From: Phycisphaeraceae bacterium
Lineage (GTDB): Bacteria; Planctomycetota; Phycisphaerae; Phycisphaerales; UBA1924
DNA length: 64,000 nucleotides
Assembly: GCA_007693965.1 (NCBI GenBank)
Contig: RECQ01000033.1
Location: 62,001-126,000 of the forward strand
Direction of reading: 5' to 3'
The translations under genes and the position numbers were made by a program. A model generated the notes under the pieces. That model had not been told where the DNA came from. It saw nothing but the letters and a program-made list of their open reading frames with translations, and did no database searches. This document shows positions 28,811 through 38,176 of this stretch, piece after piece; position 1 is the first letter of the stretch; the number at the start of each line of letters is the position of its first letter.

Positions 28811-29818
28811 ATGGGGGCCGACAACGCAGGACATTCCGACGCACGCGACCGCGCGGCGGAGCGCTGCCCCCGCTGCGGCTACGACCTCGGCGGCGAGATC
28901 GAAACATGGCGTGATCGCTGCCCCATCGACGGCGTCTGCGCCGAGTGCGGCCTGCGATTCAGATGGGCAGAATTGCTCAACCCGGCCCTGCGGAGGCTCC
29001 CCTGGCTTTACGAGCACGCCCGTTCACTCCGCGAGGGCGATCCGCTTGAACTGGCGAACACGCGGGCGTTTCTCACAACGGTTGCGCGCTCCCTGCTCCC
29101 CTGGAGTTTCTGGCGCAATGTCCGGCCGCATCACAAGATGGCGCAGAAGCGACTCGCGCTCTTCGTGTTCATGCTCTTCCTTGCGGTTTCGGCGCTGCAC
29201 TGGATCATCTTCGCGGGCGCCCGACTCATACTTGAGCAGATCCAATTGTTCAATATCGGAGGCGGACTGGTTTCGATCAAGACGATCCTCGAATCGCTAT
29301 TCAATGCGGCGCTCTACCCATTCGGGATGGAGTGGGATGTTTTATCCGGTTTTTCGCGGCAAAAACTCGACCCCAGTCCGCTCATCGTGTTCCTCGCCTA
29401 TGCCTACTTCACGCTGTTCTGTGCGCTCATCGCCCTGTGTGCGCCATCATTCTGGCGCAGCGCGCGAACGCTCCCCCGCCATATCGTCCGCATCACGGCC
29501 TACTCACTCACGCTGCCGGTGCTCGCATACCTCATATTCACCACGGCGTCGGCATGGGTGTGGACGAGCGAACACTACGGCGCCCGGCGCACCCCCGCCT
29601 GGTGGCAATATCAAACGTGGATCACGCCCGATGAACTCCTTCAAGTCGCGATCACAGTGTTCTTCGCCGTCTTCATCTGGCAGATGATTTTCTGGTGGTT
29701 CGGCTTTCGGCGAGGTCTGGGAATGCGCCGGCGAGACGCCACGCTTCTGACAGCGCTGTGCGCGTTCACCGGAGTCCTCGGATCGACCACCGGCTTTCTC
29801 TACACGGCAGCGCTGTGA
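28811..29818 (+). CDS. Planctomycete zinc-ribbon membrane protein
   Basis: 335 residues. The N-terminus has a zinc-ribbon-like cluster: CPRCGYDLGG (C19, C22) followed by CPIDGVCAECG (C37, C43, C46), a pattern repeatedly found in planctomycete membrane proteins. The rest holds five to seven hydrophobic segments (for example about 115-135, 190-212, 228-250, 277-300, 310-332) with aromatic-rich loops. Soluble N-terminus and integral C-terminus suggest an inner membrane protein with a cytoplasmic metal-binding head. The role is unknown. This section is slightly lower in GC than the genes upstream. Confidence 0.65.
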   Translation: MGADNAGHSDARDRAAERCPRCGYDLGGEIETWRDRCPIDGVCAECGLRFRWAELLNPALRRLPWLYEHARSLREGDPLELANTRAFLTTVARSLLPWSFWRNVRPHHKMAQKRLALFVFMLFLAVSALHWIIFAGARLILEQIQLFNIGGGLVSIKTILESLFNAALYPFGMEWDVLSGFSRQKLDPSPLIVFLAYAYFTLFCALIALCAPSFWRSARTLPRHIVRITAYSLTLPVLAYLIFTTASAWVWTSEHYGARRTPAWWQYQTWITPDELLQVAITVFFAVFIWQMIFWWFGFRRGLGMRRRDATLLTALCAFTGVLGSTTGFLYTAAL

Positions 29819-29831
29819 TGCCGAAGACCGC

Positions 29832-30587
29832 CTAAAACCGCTGCGACGCGATCGACTCGCGCAGCGGCGAGAGCAGGTGCGGGATCACGCGCGATTCGCT
29901 CAGGCTCTCGGCGTGCTCGCACAGGCCCTTGAAGATGTCGGTCAGCTCGCGGATGTCGTCCGGGGCGGCGCCCTGGCGCCGGACCGTCAGGTAGACGCTG
30001 ATCGGCTCCTCGCGCTCGGGCGACTGCTCGATCTGGCGCGGGCCGGTGCGGGCCTTCACCTCGTAGAACGCGCGCAGCTCGCGGCTCTTGGTCAGCGCCG
30101 CGCCGATGACCGGCTGCACATCCATCAGCGACTGCTCGTCCGAATCGACCAGCGAGCCCAGCGAGCTGCCGGCCAGCAGGGCGTCGTGGATGATGGCGTG
30201 GTGGTTGCCGCCGGCCTCCAGATCGAAACCGAAGACCACTTCCATCGCGGCCACATCCAGCGGGTTGATGGTCAGGTAGTAGGGCGACAGCGTCATCACC
30301 AGCTCGTGCAGGCGGTAGCCGGCTTCCAGAGAGTCCGGGTTCACCACGCCGCAGCGGACGCTGTGCTTCTGCAACGCCACCCACTTCTCGGGGCCGTCGT
30401 CGCGATGGATCGATTCGAGGGCCAGCTCATCGTGGTAGCGCCGGAAGCGGCGCAGGTCCGGCGCCTCGCGCCGGATGCGCTCGAACAGCTCCAGCACGGT
30501 CTCGCGCCCGGCCGGAAGGTCCATCTTCAGCGTGAGCTTTGAATTGATATAGAAATCGGAGCAGATCGCCCCGTAACTGGTCGGCAT
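29832..30587 (-). CDS. Conserved protein of unknown function
   Basis: 251 residues from the ATG at 30587, chosen over a GTG at 30596 because GAAGGG lies 8 bases upstream of the ATG. It is a soluble alpha/beta protein opening with MPTSYGAICSDFYINSKLTLKMDLP, then ETVLELFERIRREAPDLRRFRRYHDELALES, and a central YYLTINPLDVAAMEVVFGFDLEAGGNHHAIIHDALL. The sequence looks strongly constrained, and I believe similar proteins occur widely in planctomycetes, but I know of no assigned role. The genes on either side give no hint: a convergent zinc-ribbon membrane protein and, upstream on the same strand, a DUF418 protein 89 bp away. Confidence 0.7.
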   Translation of the reverse strand: MPTSYGAICSDFYINSKLTLKMDLPAGRETVLELFERIRREAPDLRRFRRYHDELALESIHRDDGPEKWVALQKHSVRCGVVNPDSLEAGYRLHELVMTLSPYYLTINPLDVAAMEVVFGFDLEAGGNHHAIIHDALLAGSSLGSLVDSDEQSLMDVQPVIGAALTKSRELRAFYEVKARTGPRQIEQSPEREEPISVYLTVRRQGAAPDDIRELTDIFKGLCEHAESLSESRVIPHLLSPLRESIASQRF

Positions 30588-30676
30588 TCGGCGCACCCTT
30601 CAAGAACTGACCACCAGTGTACGATCGCGCCAGGGCCATGTCGATACGGATTCCGGCGCAACGCGCCCGCCCAGCT

Positions 30677-32053
30677 TCACATCAGCCCGCCGTCGCGCCG
30701 CATCGGCTGGCGCTGCCCATAGGTGAGCGACCGCCACAGCCACTCCAGAGGCCCGTAGCGGAATCGCGCCAGCCACCACGGGCTCCACAGGAGTTGAAGA
30801 ACCCAGACGATCGCGACCACGCCAATCAGATCCACCCGGTCGAATTTCCCGAAGAGTCCGAAGCCGTATCCGTAGAAAATCGTGGTGCAGATCACCGACT
30901 GCATGATGTAGTTGGTGAACGCCATCCGCCCCACCGCCGCCAGTCGGTCGGTCAGCGAGATGAGCATGGCGGCGCGGCAGATCATCATCACCACGCCCAC
31001 ATGCGCCAGCGCCACGAAGACGCTCGCAATGTAATTGGGATGCATCCCCCATATGAACAGATGCACCACATCGAATTCCTGCGCGATGTTCCGCGTGGCC
31101 TGCATCCAGATGATCGGCAGCCCGACCGCGTAGCCGACGAGCGACATCGCCGCATAGGTGCGCATCGGCAGCGCCGCGGTGAAGACACCCAGTTTGAAGA
31201 GCCCCATCCCCACCAGCATCAGCCCCGCCGCCCGCCACAAGCCCCAGAGGAACATGCCGAAGGTCTGCATCCAGAAGCTGTTCTCGGCCCGATGCCGGAA
31301 GAGCGCAGCGCCGCCCTCCACATGTATCTCGATCTCTTCCGCGAGGGCCTCCTCGCTCGGGTGGAAATCGTCCCTGATCTCGGCCCACGCCTCGATCATG
31401 CCTTCCTGTTGCCTGCTCGGCGTCTCGCCCGCCTCGATGAGCGCCTGCGCCTCCTCTGCCTGGCCCCGCAGGTATCCGAAGGAAAGTCCCGCCCCCATGT
31501 TGATGGGCACGGCGATCATCGTCACCACCAGTCCGAGCGGGATCAGGATCCCGGGCGAGAGCCGCCTCAGCGGAAAGACCAGCATGCCGCAGATCGCGTA
31601 GGCGAACAGGATGTCGCCGTACCAGATCAGGTACGCATGCAGCAGTCCGAAGACCAGCAGCCACGCCATGCGCTTGTAGTGCAGCCCGCCCGGCTTCGCC
31701 CCCTTCTCCTCCGCCCGCGATGTCATCAGGATGATCCCGGCGCCGAAGAGCATCGAGAAGATCGCCATCATTTTCTGGTCGAAGAGCAGGTGGCCGATCC
31801 ACCACACCAGCCGGTTCCCCCCTTCGAAACCGCCCATCAGGGTGGGATTGAAGAACGTTGCCTCCGGCAGCGCGAAGAAGGGGATGTTCATCACCAGGAT
31901 GCCGAGCAGGGCCACGCCACGGAGCACGTCGATCGACGGCATCCGTCTGGACTGCGGCGAGGGGGTCGGCGCCTCCTCCTCGACGATCGGCGCCGCCGAC
32001 ATGTCCACATCCTCACGCCCCGCATCGCCGCTCATCTCGCGCTCATCAGCCAC
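30677..32053 (-). CDS. DUF418 family membrane protein (YeiB-like)
   Basis: 458 residues with about ten membrane segments. The opening RRMPSIDVLRGVALLGILVMNI is the hallmark of this family, and the C-terminal half (ALPMRTYAAMSLVGYAVGLPII through GRMAFTNYIMQSVICTTIFYGYGFGLFG and PLEWLWRSLTYG) is the DUF418 domain. An acidic hydrophilic loop (about 190-245) interrupts the helices. Family members are proposed transporters or acyltransferase-like proteins; substrate unknown. The start overlaps the end of the HAD hydrolase gene by 22 bp on the same strand, implying coupled translation. Confidence 0.85.
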   Translation of the reverse strand: MADEREMSGDAGREDVDMSAAPIVEEEAPTPSPQSRRMPSIDVLRGVALLGILVMNIPFFALPEATFFNPTLMGGFEGGNRLVWWIGHLLFDQKMMAIFSMLFGAGIILMTSRAEEKGAKPGGLHYKRMAWLLVFGLLHAYLIWYGDILFAYAICGMLVFPLRRLSPGILIPLGLVVTMIAVPINMGAGLSFGYLRGQAEEAQALIEAGETPSRQQEGMIEAWAEIRDDFHPSEEALAEEIEIHVEGGAALFRHRAENSFWMQTFGMFLWGLWRAAGLMLVGMGLFKLGVFTAALPMRTYAAMSLVGYAVGLPIIWMQATRNIAQEFDVVHLFIWGMHPNYIASVFVALAHVGVVMMICRAAMLISLTDRLAAVGRMAFTNYIMQSVICTTIFYGYGFGLFGKFDRVDLIGVVAIVWVLQLLWSPWWLARFRYGPLEWLWRSLTYGQRQPMRRDGGLM

Positions 32054-32730
32054 GCCAGCGCCTCCTCGACGTCCGACAGATCCGGCGTCGCCCGGTGGGC
32101 GCCCGCGGCCTGCAGCGCCGCCACGTCATAGCTCCCCGTCGCCACGCCCAGCGCGCGGCAACCGTTGACAAGGGCGCAGCGCACGTCGTGGGGCGTGTCG
32201 CCGATGATCACCACATCATTCGGATCCAGCTCGATTCCCTTTTGCGCGCGGTGCCTCTGCATCCCCACCAGCGGCAGGTGGTCCCGCGCCGGTGGATCGT
32301 GCGGCGAGTCGCACCCCCACACATGCACCTCGAACCACTCCGGCTCGATCCCCGCCGCCCGCAGCTTGACAGCGCCCGTCTCTGGATAGTTCCCCGTGAG
32401 CAGGCCGATGGAAAGATCGTCGCGCTCGCGCAAGGCCCCCACCAGCTCCATCACACCCGGCAGCGGCCGGGACACGCCGGGTTCAGAAAGCCGGCGCTCC
32501 AGCCCGCGCCCATACGCCGCCCGGAACGCCTCGACGCTGTCCGCAGTCACCGGCTTGTCGTGCGCGACCAGCAGATCGGCGATGATGAGCGGATCCAGCC
32601 GCCCGGCGTATTCGATGCGCGATTCATCGAAGGTCTCGCCGTACAAGGCGCGACCCGCATCGCCCATCGCCCCCACGCCGGCGCGATGCGTCGTCACCAG
32701 CGTTGCATCAATGTCGAAAAGAATGAGCAT
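32032..32730 (-). CDS. HAD-superfamily hydrolase
   Basis: 232 residues from the ATG at 32730. Motif I is LFDIDATLV (nucleophile Asp6 and acid Asp8), motif II LLTGNYPET, and motif IV VVIIGDTPHDVRCA. A helical cap (about 15-85) lies between motif I and II, as in phosphoglycolate-phosphatase-like members. Expected activity is phosphate monoester hydrolysis on a small metabolite; the substrate is not predictable. The 3' end overlaps the DUF418 gene start by 22 bp. The short upstream stretch contains near-repeats of GTGAAACG and then heptamer array F. Confidence 0.85.
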   Translation of the reverse strand: MLILFDIDATLVTTHRAGVGAMGDAGRALYGETFDESRIEYAGRLDPLIIADLLVAHDKPVTADSVEAFRAAYGRGLERRLSEPGVSRPLPGVMELVGALRERDDLSIGLLTGNYPETGAVKLRAAGIEPEWFEVHVWGCDSPHDPPARDHLPLVGMQRHRAQKGIELDPNDVVIIGDTPHDVRCALVNGCRALGVATGSYDVAALQAAGAHRATPDLSDVEEALAWLMSAR

Positions 32731-32792
32731 GCGAGATGCGGAGGCATGTGAAACGTGGTGAAACGGTGAAAAACGCCTGACTCCAATGCACA

Positions 32793-32826
32793 ATCTCAGA
32801 ACTCAGAACTCAGAACTCGGAACTCC
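32793..32826. repeat. Period-7 tandem array F
   Basis: ATCTCAG then AACTCAG repeated and AACTCGG, ending 5 bp from the stop of the acylphosphatase gene (minus strand). Unit sequence is the same as the second half of array E. Confidence 0.88.
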
Positions 32827-32830
32827 CCCC

Positions 32831-33097
32831 TCAGTACCGGATCTCGAACCCCGTGTAGCTGCCCCGCTCCTTCGCCTCCTCGATCTTCGCCTCGCTGATC
32901 CGGTCGCCCATGCGATCCTGGAGCTGCTTCAGGCAGCCATCCAGCGCCGCCTTGTCTCCCTCCATGACCAGCATGACGCTGCCGTCCGGCTCGTTGCGGA
33001 CCCAGCCCACCAGGCCGTGCTCCCGCGCGATGGCGCTCGCCGTCGCACGGAGGCCGACACCCTGCACACGTCCCATAAGACGAACTTCGTATCGCAT
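32831..33097 (-). CDS. acyP: Acylphosphatase
   Basis: 88 residues from the ATG at 33097, a normal length for the family. The signature GRVQGVGLR (residues 9-17, with the phosphate-binding loop and the catalytic Arg17) and GWVRNEPDGSVMLVMEG (catalytic Asn35) are both complete. It hydrolyses the carboxyl-phosphate bond of acyl phosphates such as carbamoyl or 1,3-bisphosphoglyceryl phosphate. The usual Phe after VQGVG is Leu here. It lies upstream of the HAD hydrolase gene on the same strand and is divergent from dnaG. Confidence 0.93.
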   Translation of the reverse strand: MRYEVRLMGRVQGVGLRATASAIAREHGLVGWVRNEPDGSVMLVMEGDKAALDGCLKQLQDRMGDRISEAKIEEAKERGSYTGFEIRY

Positions 33098-33544
33098 GGT
33101 GAGAACTATAACCACCGCACGTTCCTGACGATGGGGCGACGCCCCCGCCGCCGCCCGACTCTGGAAGCATTCTGTTCGGTCGCAGGTCCGTCGGCCACGC
33201 CGCCCCGTCGCAATCCGCAAATTCCTCCCGGATTCCCTGACCCGCAGATTTGACTGCCACCGGACCTGTGCTAGCGTTGAGTGCAAGGCGCGCCCGAACC
33301 CCGGATCCCGGCCATCGGACCCACGTGGTCATTCAGGCCTGATCAAACCTCCTCCGGGCGCCTCCGTGCCAGACAGTCTCGTCCATCCCTCGACATTGAG
33401 CGGCCGGCGCCGTTCGACATCGTGGACGACGCCATCGTGGTCGGAGAAGAGGAGTTTGCCCCCCTTGAATCTCTACAGTGTTTCCCATCACGTCCCGGCG
33501 ATCAACGCGCATGCATGCGCCATGCGACAAGGAGCCGATCGGGA
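33098..33544. other. Divergent intergenic region between acyP and dnaG
   Basis: 447 bases. It contains a candidate promoter at 33250-33277 (listed separately) and the dnaG ribosome binding region. Open frames crossing this stretch into dnaG have no family resemblance before the MSFTRG-like start. No RNA gene or terminator was identified. Confidence 0.45.
33250..33277 (+). promoter_or_regulatory. Candidate sigma-70 promoter for dnaG
   Basis: TTGACT (33250-33255), a 16-base spacer, then TAGCGT (33272-33277). It reads toward dnaG with a long leader of about 260 bases. The hexamers match the form seen at the heme oxygenase promoter (TTGACA-N16-TACGCT). Candidate only. Confidence 0.35.
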
Positions 33545-35413
33545 GTGAGCTTCACACGAGGACACAACGACGATCGGCAGCGCGTTCTCGACGCGACCGA
33601 CATTGTGCGCCTCGTCGGCGATCACATCACGCTCAGGCCCAAGGGCCGCGAATACGTCTGCCTCTGCCCCTTCCACGACGATCACAAACCATCCATGTGC
33701 GTCGTGCCGCACAAGCAGATCTATCACTGCTTCTCCTGCGGCGCCGGCGGCAACAGCATCGACTTCGTCATGAACTACCACAAGATGGAGTTCATGGACG
33801 CCCTTCGCTTCCTCGCCGACCGCGCCGGCGTCGAGCTCACGCCCCGCAAACGCAGCGATGCAGGTGAAGGCGCCGAGCAGTCCGATGCGCCCGCCGCGAG
33901 CCGCGCCGACCTGATCCGGGCCAACTCGACGGCGCTCGGCTTCTTCCGCACCATCCTCCGCCACGCCGAGCACGGCGCCAGCGCCCGCGGCGTCATCGAG
34001 CGCCGCGGCGTTTCACCCGAGATGGTCGAGCTCTTCCAACTCGGCGCCGCCCCCGACCGCTGGGACGGCCTGCTCAAAACCATCGAAAGTAAATGCCTGC
34101 CCACCGGCTGGTTCGAACAGGCGGGTCTGCTCAAGCCCCGCGAGACCGGCGGCCTGTACGACGCACTCCGCAACCGCCTCGTCTTCCCCATCCACGACCA
34201 GATCGGCCGCCCCATCGCCTTCGGCGCCCGGCGCATCGATGACGAGGACGAGCCGAAATACCTGAACTCCCCCGAGTCCACCCTCTTCGATAAGAGCTCG
34301 ACCCTCTACGGCCTGCACCAGGCCCACAGAGCCATCCAGAACGAACGCACCGCCATCGTCACCGAGGGATACACCGATGTCATCGCCTGCCACCAGGCCG
34401 GCATCCACAATGTCGTCGCCACGCTCGGCACCGCGCTGACCACCCGCCACGCCCCGATCCTGCGGCGGGTGTGCGACCAGGTCATCCTCCTCTTCGACGC
34501 CGACGACGCCGGCGCCAAGGCCGCCGACCGGGCCATCGAGGTCTTCTTCGCCGAGCCGGTGGATGTGAAGATCGCCATCCTGCCCCACGGCAAGGACCCC
34601 GACGAGCTCTTCCGGATGGAGGGCGGCGTCGAGATGTTCAAGCAGGCCGTCGCCGACGCCGACGACGCCCTCGAATACCGCTTCCGGCGTCTCGGCAAGC
34701 GCCTCGAAGGCCTCGGCCTCTCCGCCCGCACCCGCCTGATCGAGGAAGACCTGGCCACGCTGGTCGATCTGGGGCTGAACCGCGTCGCCCCCATCCGGCG
34801 CCGCCTGATCACGCGCCGTCTGGCGAGCCTGGCCGGAACCCCGGAGCAGACCATCCTCGAGACGCTCAGCGGCCTCGGCGCCCGACGCCGGGCCCGCGCC
34901 GGCGAGGTGGTGGACGAAGCCCCCGCTTCCTCCGACGCCGCACTGCTGTCCCACGCCGAGCATGCCCTGGGGTGTCTGCTGTGCAACCCAGCCCTCCGCT
35001 TCGGCTTTGACAACGGGCTGGAAGATATTCTCGATCCGTGCGCCTATCCTGACGGCCCGGCGCGCATGGTGGCGGACGCGCTGCACAACCGCATGAAACT
35101 CGCAGAGACCATCGAAGACGCCCAGGAGCCGACCCTCGCGGACGTGCTGACCGACCTCGACGACCCCGAGGCCCGCCGCGTCGCCATCCGCATCGCTTCG
35201 GAGACCGAGCGCATCACCGACCACGATGAAGAGCGTATCCGGGAGCACCTGGCCTGGTGTGTGCGCATGAAGCGGCTCCGAGCTGGAGACATCGAACTGA
35301 ACCATTCCGCCCCGGCGGATGTGATCGAACTGCTCGAACGCCGCCGCCATGCGCATCGGACGCTCGGAGGCGACCCGCGAACCATGCCGAGGCTCGGATC
35401 CACCGCGGGATGA
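33545..35413 (+). CDS. dnaG: DNA primase
   Basis: 622 residues from a GTG at 33545, picked because the protein then begins as primases do (VSFTRGHNDDRQRVLDATDIVRLVGDHI) and AAGGAG lies 11 bases upstream. The N-terminal CHC2 zinc finger is complete (C41, H44, C62, C65 in CLCPFHDDHKPS...YHCFSCGAGG). The catalytic core includes the YLNSPESTLFDKSSTLYGL segment, the TOPRIM motif VTEGYTDVIACHQAG (about 271) and LLFDADDAGAKAADRA. The C-terminal part would be the DnaB helicase-binding region. It makes RNA primers at the fork. rpoD follows, as in the classic macromolecular synthesis operon; rpsU is not present. Confidence 0.96.
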   Translation: MSFTRGHNDDRQRVLDATDIVRLVGDHITLRPKGREYVCLCPFHDDHKPSMCVVPHKQIYHCFSCGAGGNSIDFVMNYHKMEFMDALRFLADRAGVELTPRKRSDAGEGAEQSDAPAASRADLIRANSTALGFFRTILRHAEHGASARGVIERRGVSPEMVELFQLGAAPDRWDGLLKTIESKCLPTGWFEQAGLLKPRETGGLYDALRNRLVFPIHDQIGRPIAFGARRIDDEDEPKYLNSPESTLFDKSSTLYGLHQAHRAIQNERTAIVTEGYTDVIACHQAGIHNVVATLGTALTTRHAPILRRVCDQVILLFDADDAGAKAADRAIEVFFAEPVDVKIAILPHGKDPDELFRMEGGVEMFKQAVADADDALEYRFRRLGKRLEGLGLSARTRLIEEDLATLVDLGLNRVAPIRRRLITRRLASLAGTPEQTILETLSGLGARRRARAGEVVDEAPASSDAALLSHAEHALGCLLCNPALRFGFDNGLEDILDPCAYPDGPARMVADALHNRMKLAETIEDAQEPTLADVLTDLDDPEARRVAIRIASETERITDHDEERIREHLAWCVRMKRLRAGDIELNHSAPADVIELLERRRHAHRTLGGDPRTMPRLGSTAG

Positions 35414-35606
35414 CCCGCGGCGCCACGAAGAAATCGACGACCGGTGAAAGCCGGACGCCGGGATTGAGAATGAGAAACGATGGGCTCGTCGCCCCGGAGA
35501 GACAGAGTTATTTCCCCAGGCGCTGAACTCCCGCCCCGCCGGAAACGGGGCCACGAACGGATGCATCAGTCGCCGGACTGCCTGAGACGCACGGAGAACT
35601 GGACCA

Positions 35607-37364
<1,758 letters not shown>

Positions 37365-37423
37365 GGCGGGGGCGTCGGCGGCCCGGACCGGGGAGGGCCC
37401 CGGAAGGCCTCAACAGAGTTTCG

Positions 37424-37454
37424 CGCGGCGTCCCGACCCGGGACGCCGCGTTTT
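37424..37454 (+). terminator. Intrinsic terminator after rpoD
   Basis: A perfect 11-bp GC-rich stem, CGCGGCGTCCC (37424-37434) with GGGACGCCGCG (37440-37450), a 5-base loop and TTTT at 37451-37454. It lies 60 bp after the rpoD stop and separates rpoD from the PIN-domain gene. Confidence 0.88.
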
Positions 37455-37504
37455 CATATCCTCAGACGCCGCCCGAACCATGGCGGCGGCGCCCTGAGAA
37501 ATGC

Positions 37505-37963
37505 ATGAAGACCCTCCGACTCTATCCCGACACATCCGTATTCGGGGGGAGCTACGACCATGAGTTCGCAGGGCCGAGCAGGCGATTGTTCGAGCTCGTT
37601 TCAGAGGGCGTTTTCATCCTCACCATCTCCTCGCTCACCGTGGACGAGCTGCTGAACGCCCCGGAGTTCGTCAGGCAATCGCTTGACGCCCTCTCCCCCG
37701 CCTCGGTCGAGTCATTCGAGATCACCGAGGAGATGGAGCGACTCAGGGACGCCTACATTCGGGCTGGCGTCCTCGGGAAATCCAGCGAGGCCGACGCCCT
37801 GCACGTCGCGGCGGCGAGCGTCGCCAACGTGGATATGATCGTAAGCTGGAACTTTCGCCACATCGTGCGTTACGACAAAATCCGCGGATTCAACGCCGTC
37901 AACCTGCTCAACGGATACAAACGAGTAGACATCTACTCACCACTGGAGATCGTCGAGATATGA
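37505..37963 (+). CDS. PIN-domain protein, probable toxin of a toxin-antitoxin pair
   Basis: 152 residues from the ATG at 37505. PIN-domain acidic residues are present in order: Asp9 in LYPDTSVFGG, Glu in LTVDELLN, Asp in SEADALHVAAA, and the terminal SWNFRHIV motif with Asn in the fourth position, as in one common PIN subfamily. PIN toxins are metal-dependent RNases that usually cut tRNA or rRNA. The gene overlaps a 61-residue gene by ATGA; small, charged and downstream, that product is the likely antitoxin. The order is toxin first, reversed from vapBC. The pair sits between the rpoD terminator and rnr. Confidence 0.82.
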   Translation: MKTLRLYPDTSVFGGSYDHEFAGPSRRLFELVSEGVFILTISSLTVDELLNAPEFVRQSLDALSPASVESFEITEEMERLRDAYIRAGVLGKSSEADALHVAAASVANVDMIVSWNFRHIVRYDKIRGFNAVNLLNGYKRVDIYSPLEIVEI

Positions 37964-38145
37964 GCGACCACGAACCCGAATTCGACTGCGTCGAAATGAA
38001 GGACGAGATCCAGCGCCGACTCCGCGCCAGCCGGAATGATATGCCGTGGCAGCGCCGGAACGAGGAGATTCGAAAAGCCGCCCGGCGCGATCCGCATCTG
38101 GCAAGGCTCCTCGGCGACGACAAGCCGAAACGACGCTCCGCCTGA
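37960..38145 (+). CDS. Small protein, probable antitoxin to the upstream PIN protein
   Basis: 61 residues, very hydrophilic and helix-prone: FDCVEMKDEIQRRLRASRNDMPWQRRNEEIRKAARRD. It overlaps the PIN gene by 4 bp (ATGA), so it is translated with it. The FDCVxMKxxIQ opening is a pattern I associate with small partners of this PIN subfamily, but no recognised DNA-binding fold is obvious. If it is an antitoxin it would neutralise the PIN nuclease by direct binding. It ends 31 bp before the RNase R start. Confidence 0.65.
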   Translation: MSDHEPEFDCVEMKDEIQRRLRASRNDMPWQRRNEEIRKAARRDPHLARLLGDDKPKRRSA

Positions 38146-38176
38146 CGCCAACACCTACGAGACATCGGATCCCCCT

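Noticed and set aside
30617-32131. 504-codon plus-strand open frame opposite the DUF418 gene
   Set aside because: It has His/Arg/Glu-rich shadow composition, and the minus strand holds a recognisable multi-helix membrane family.
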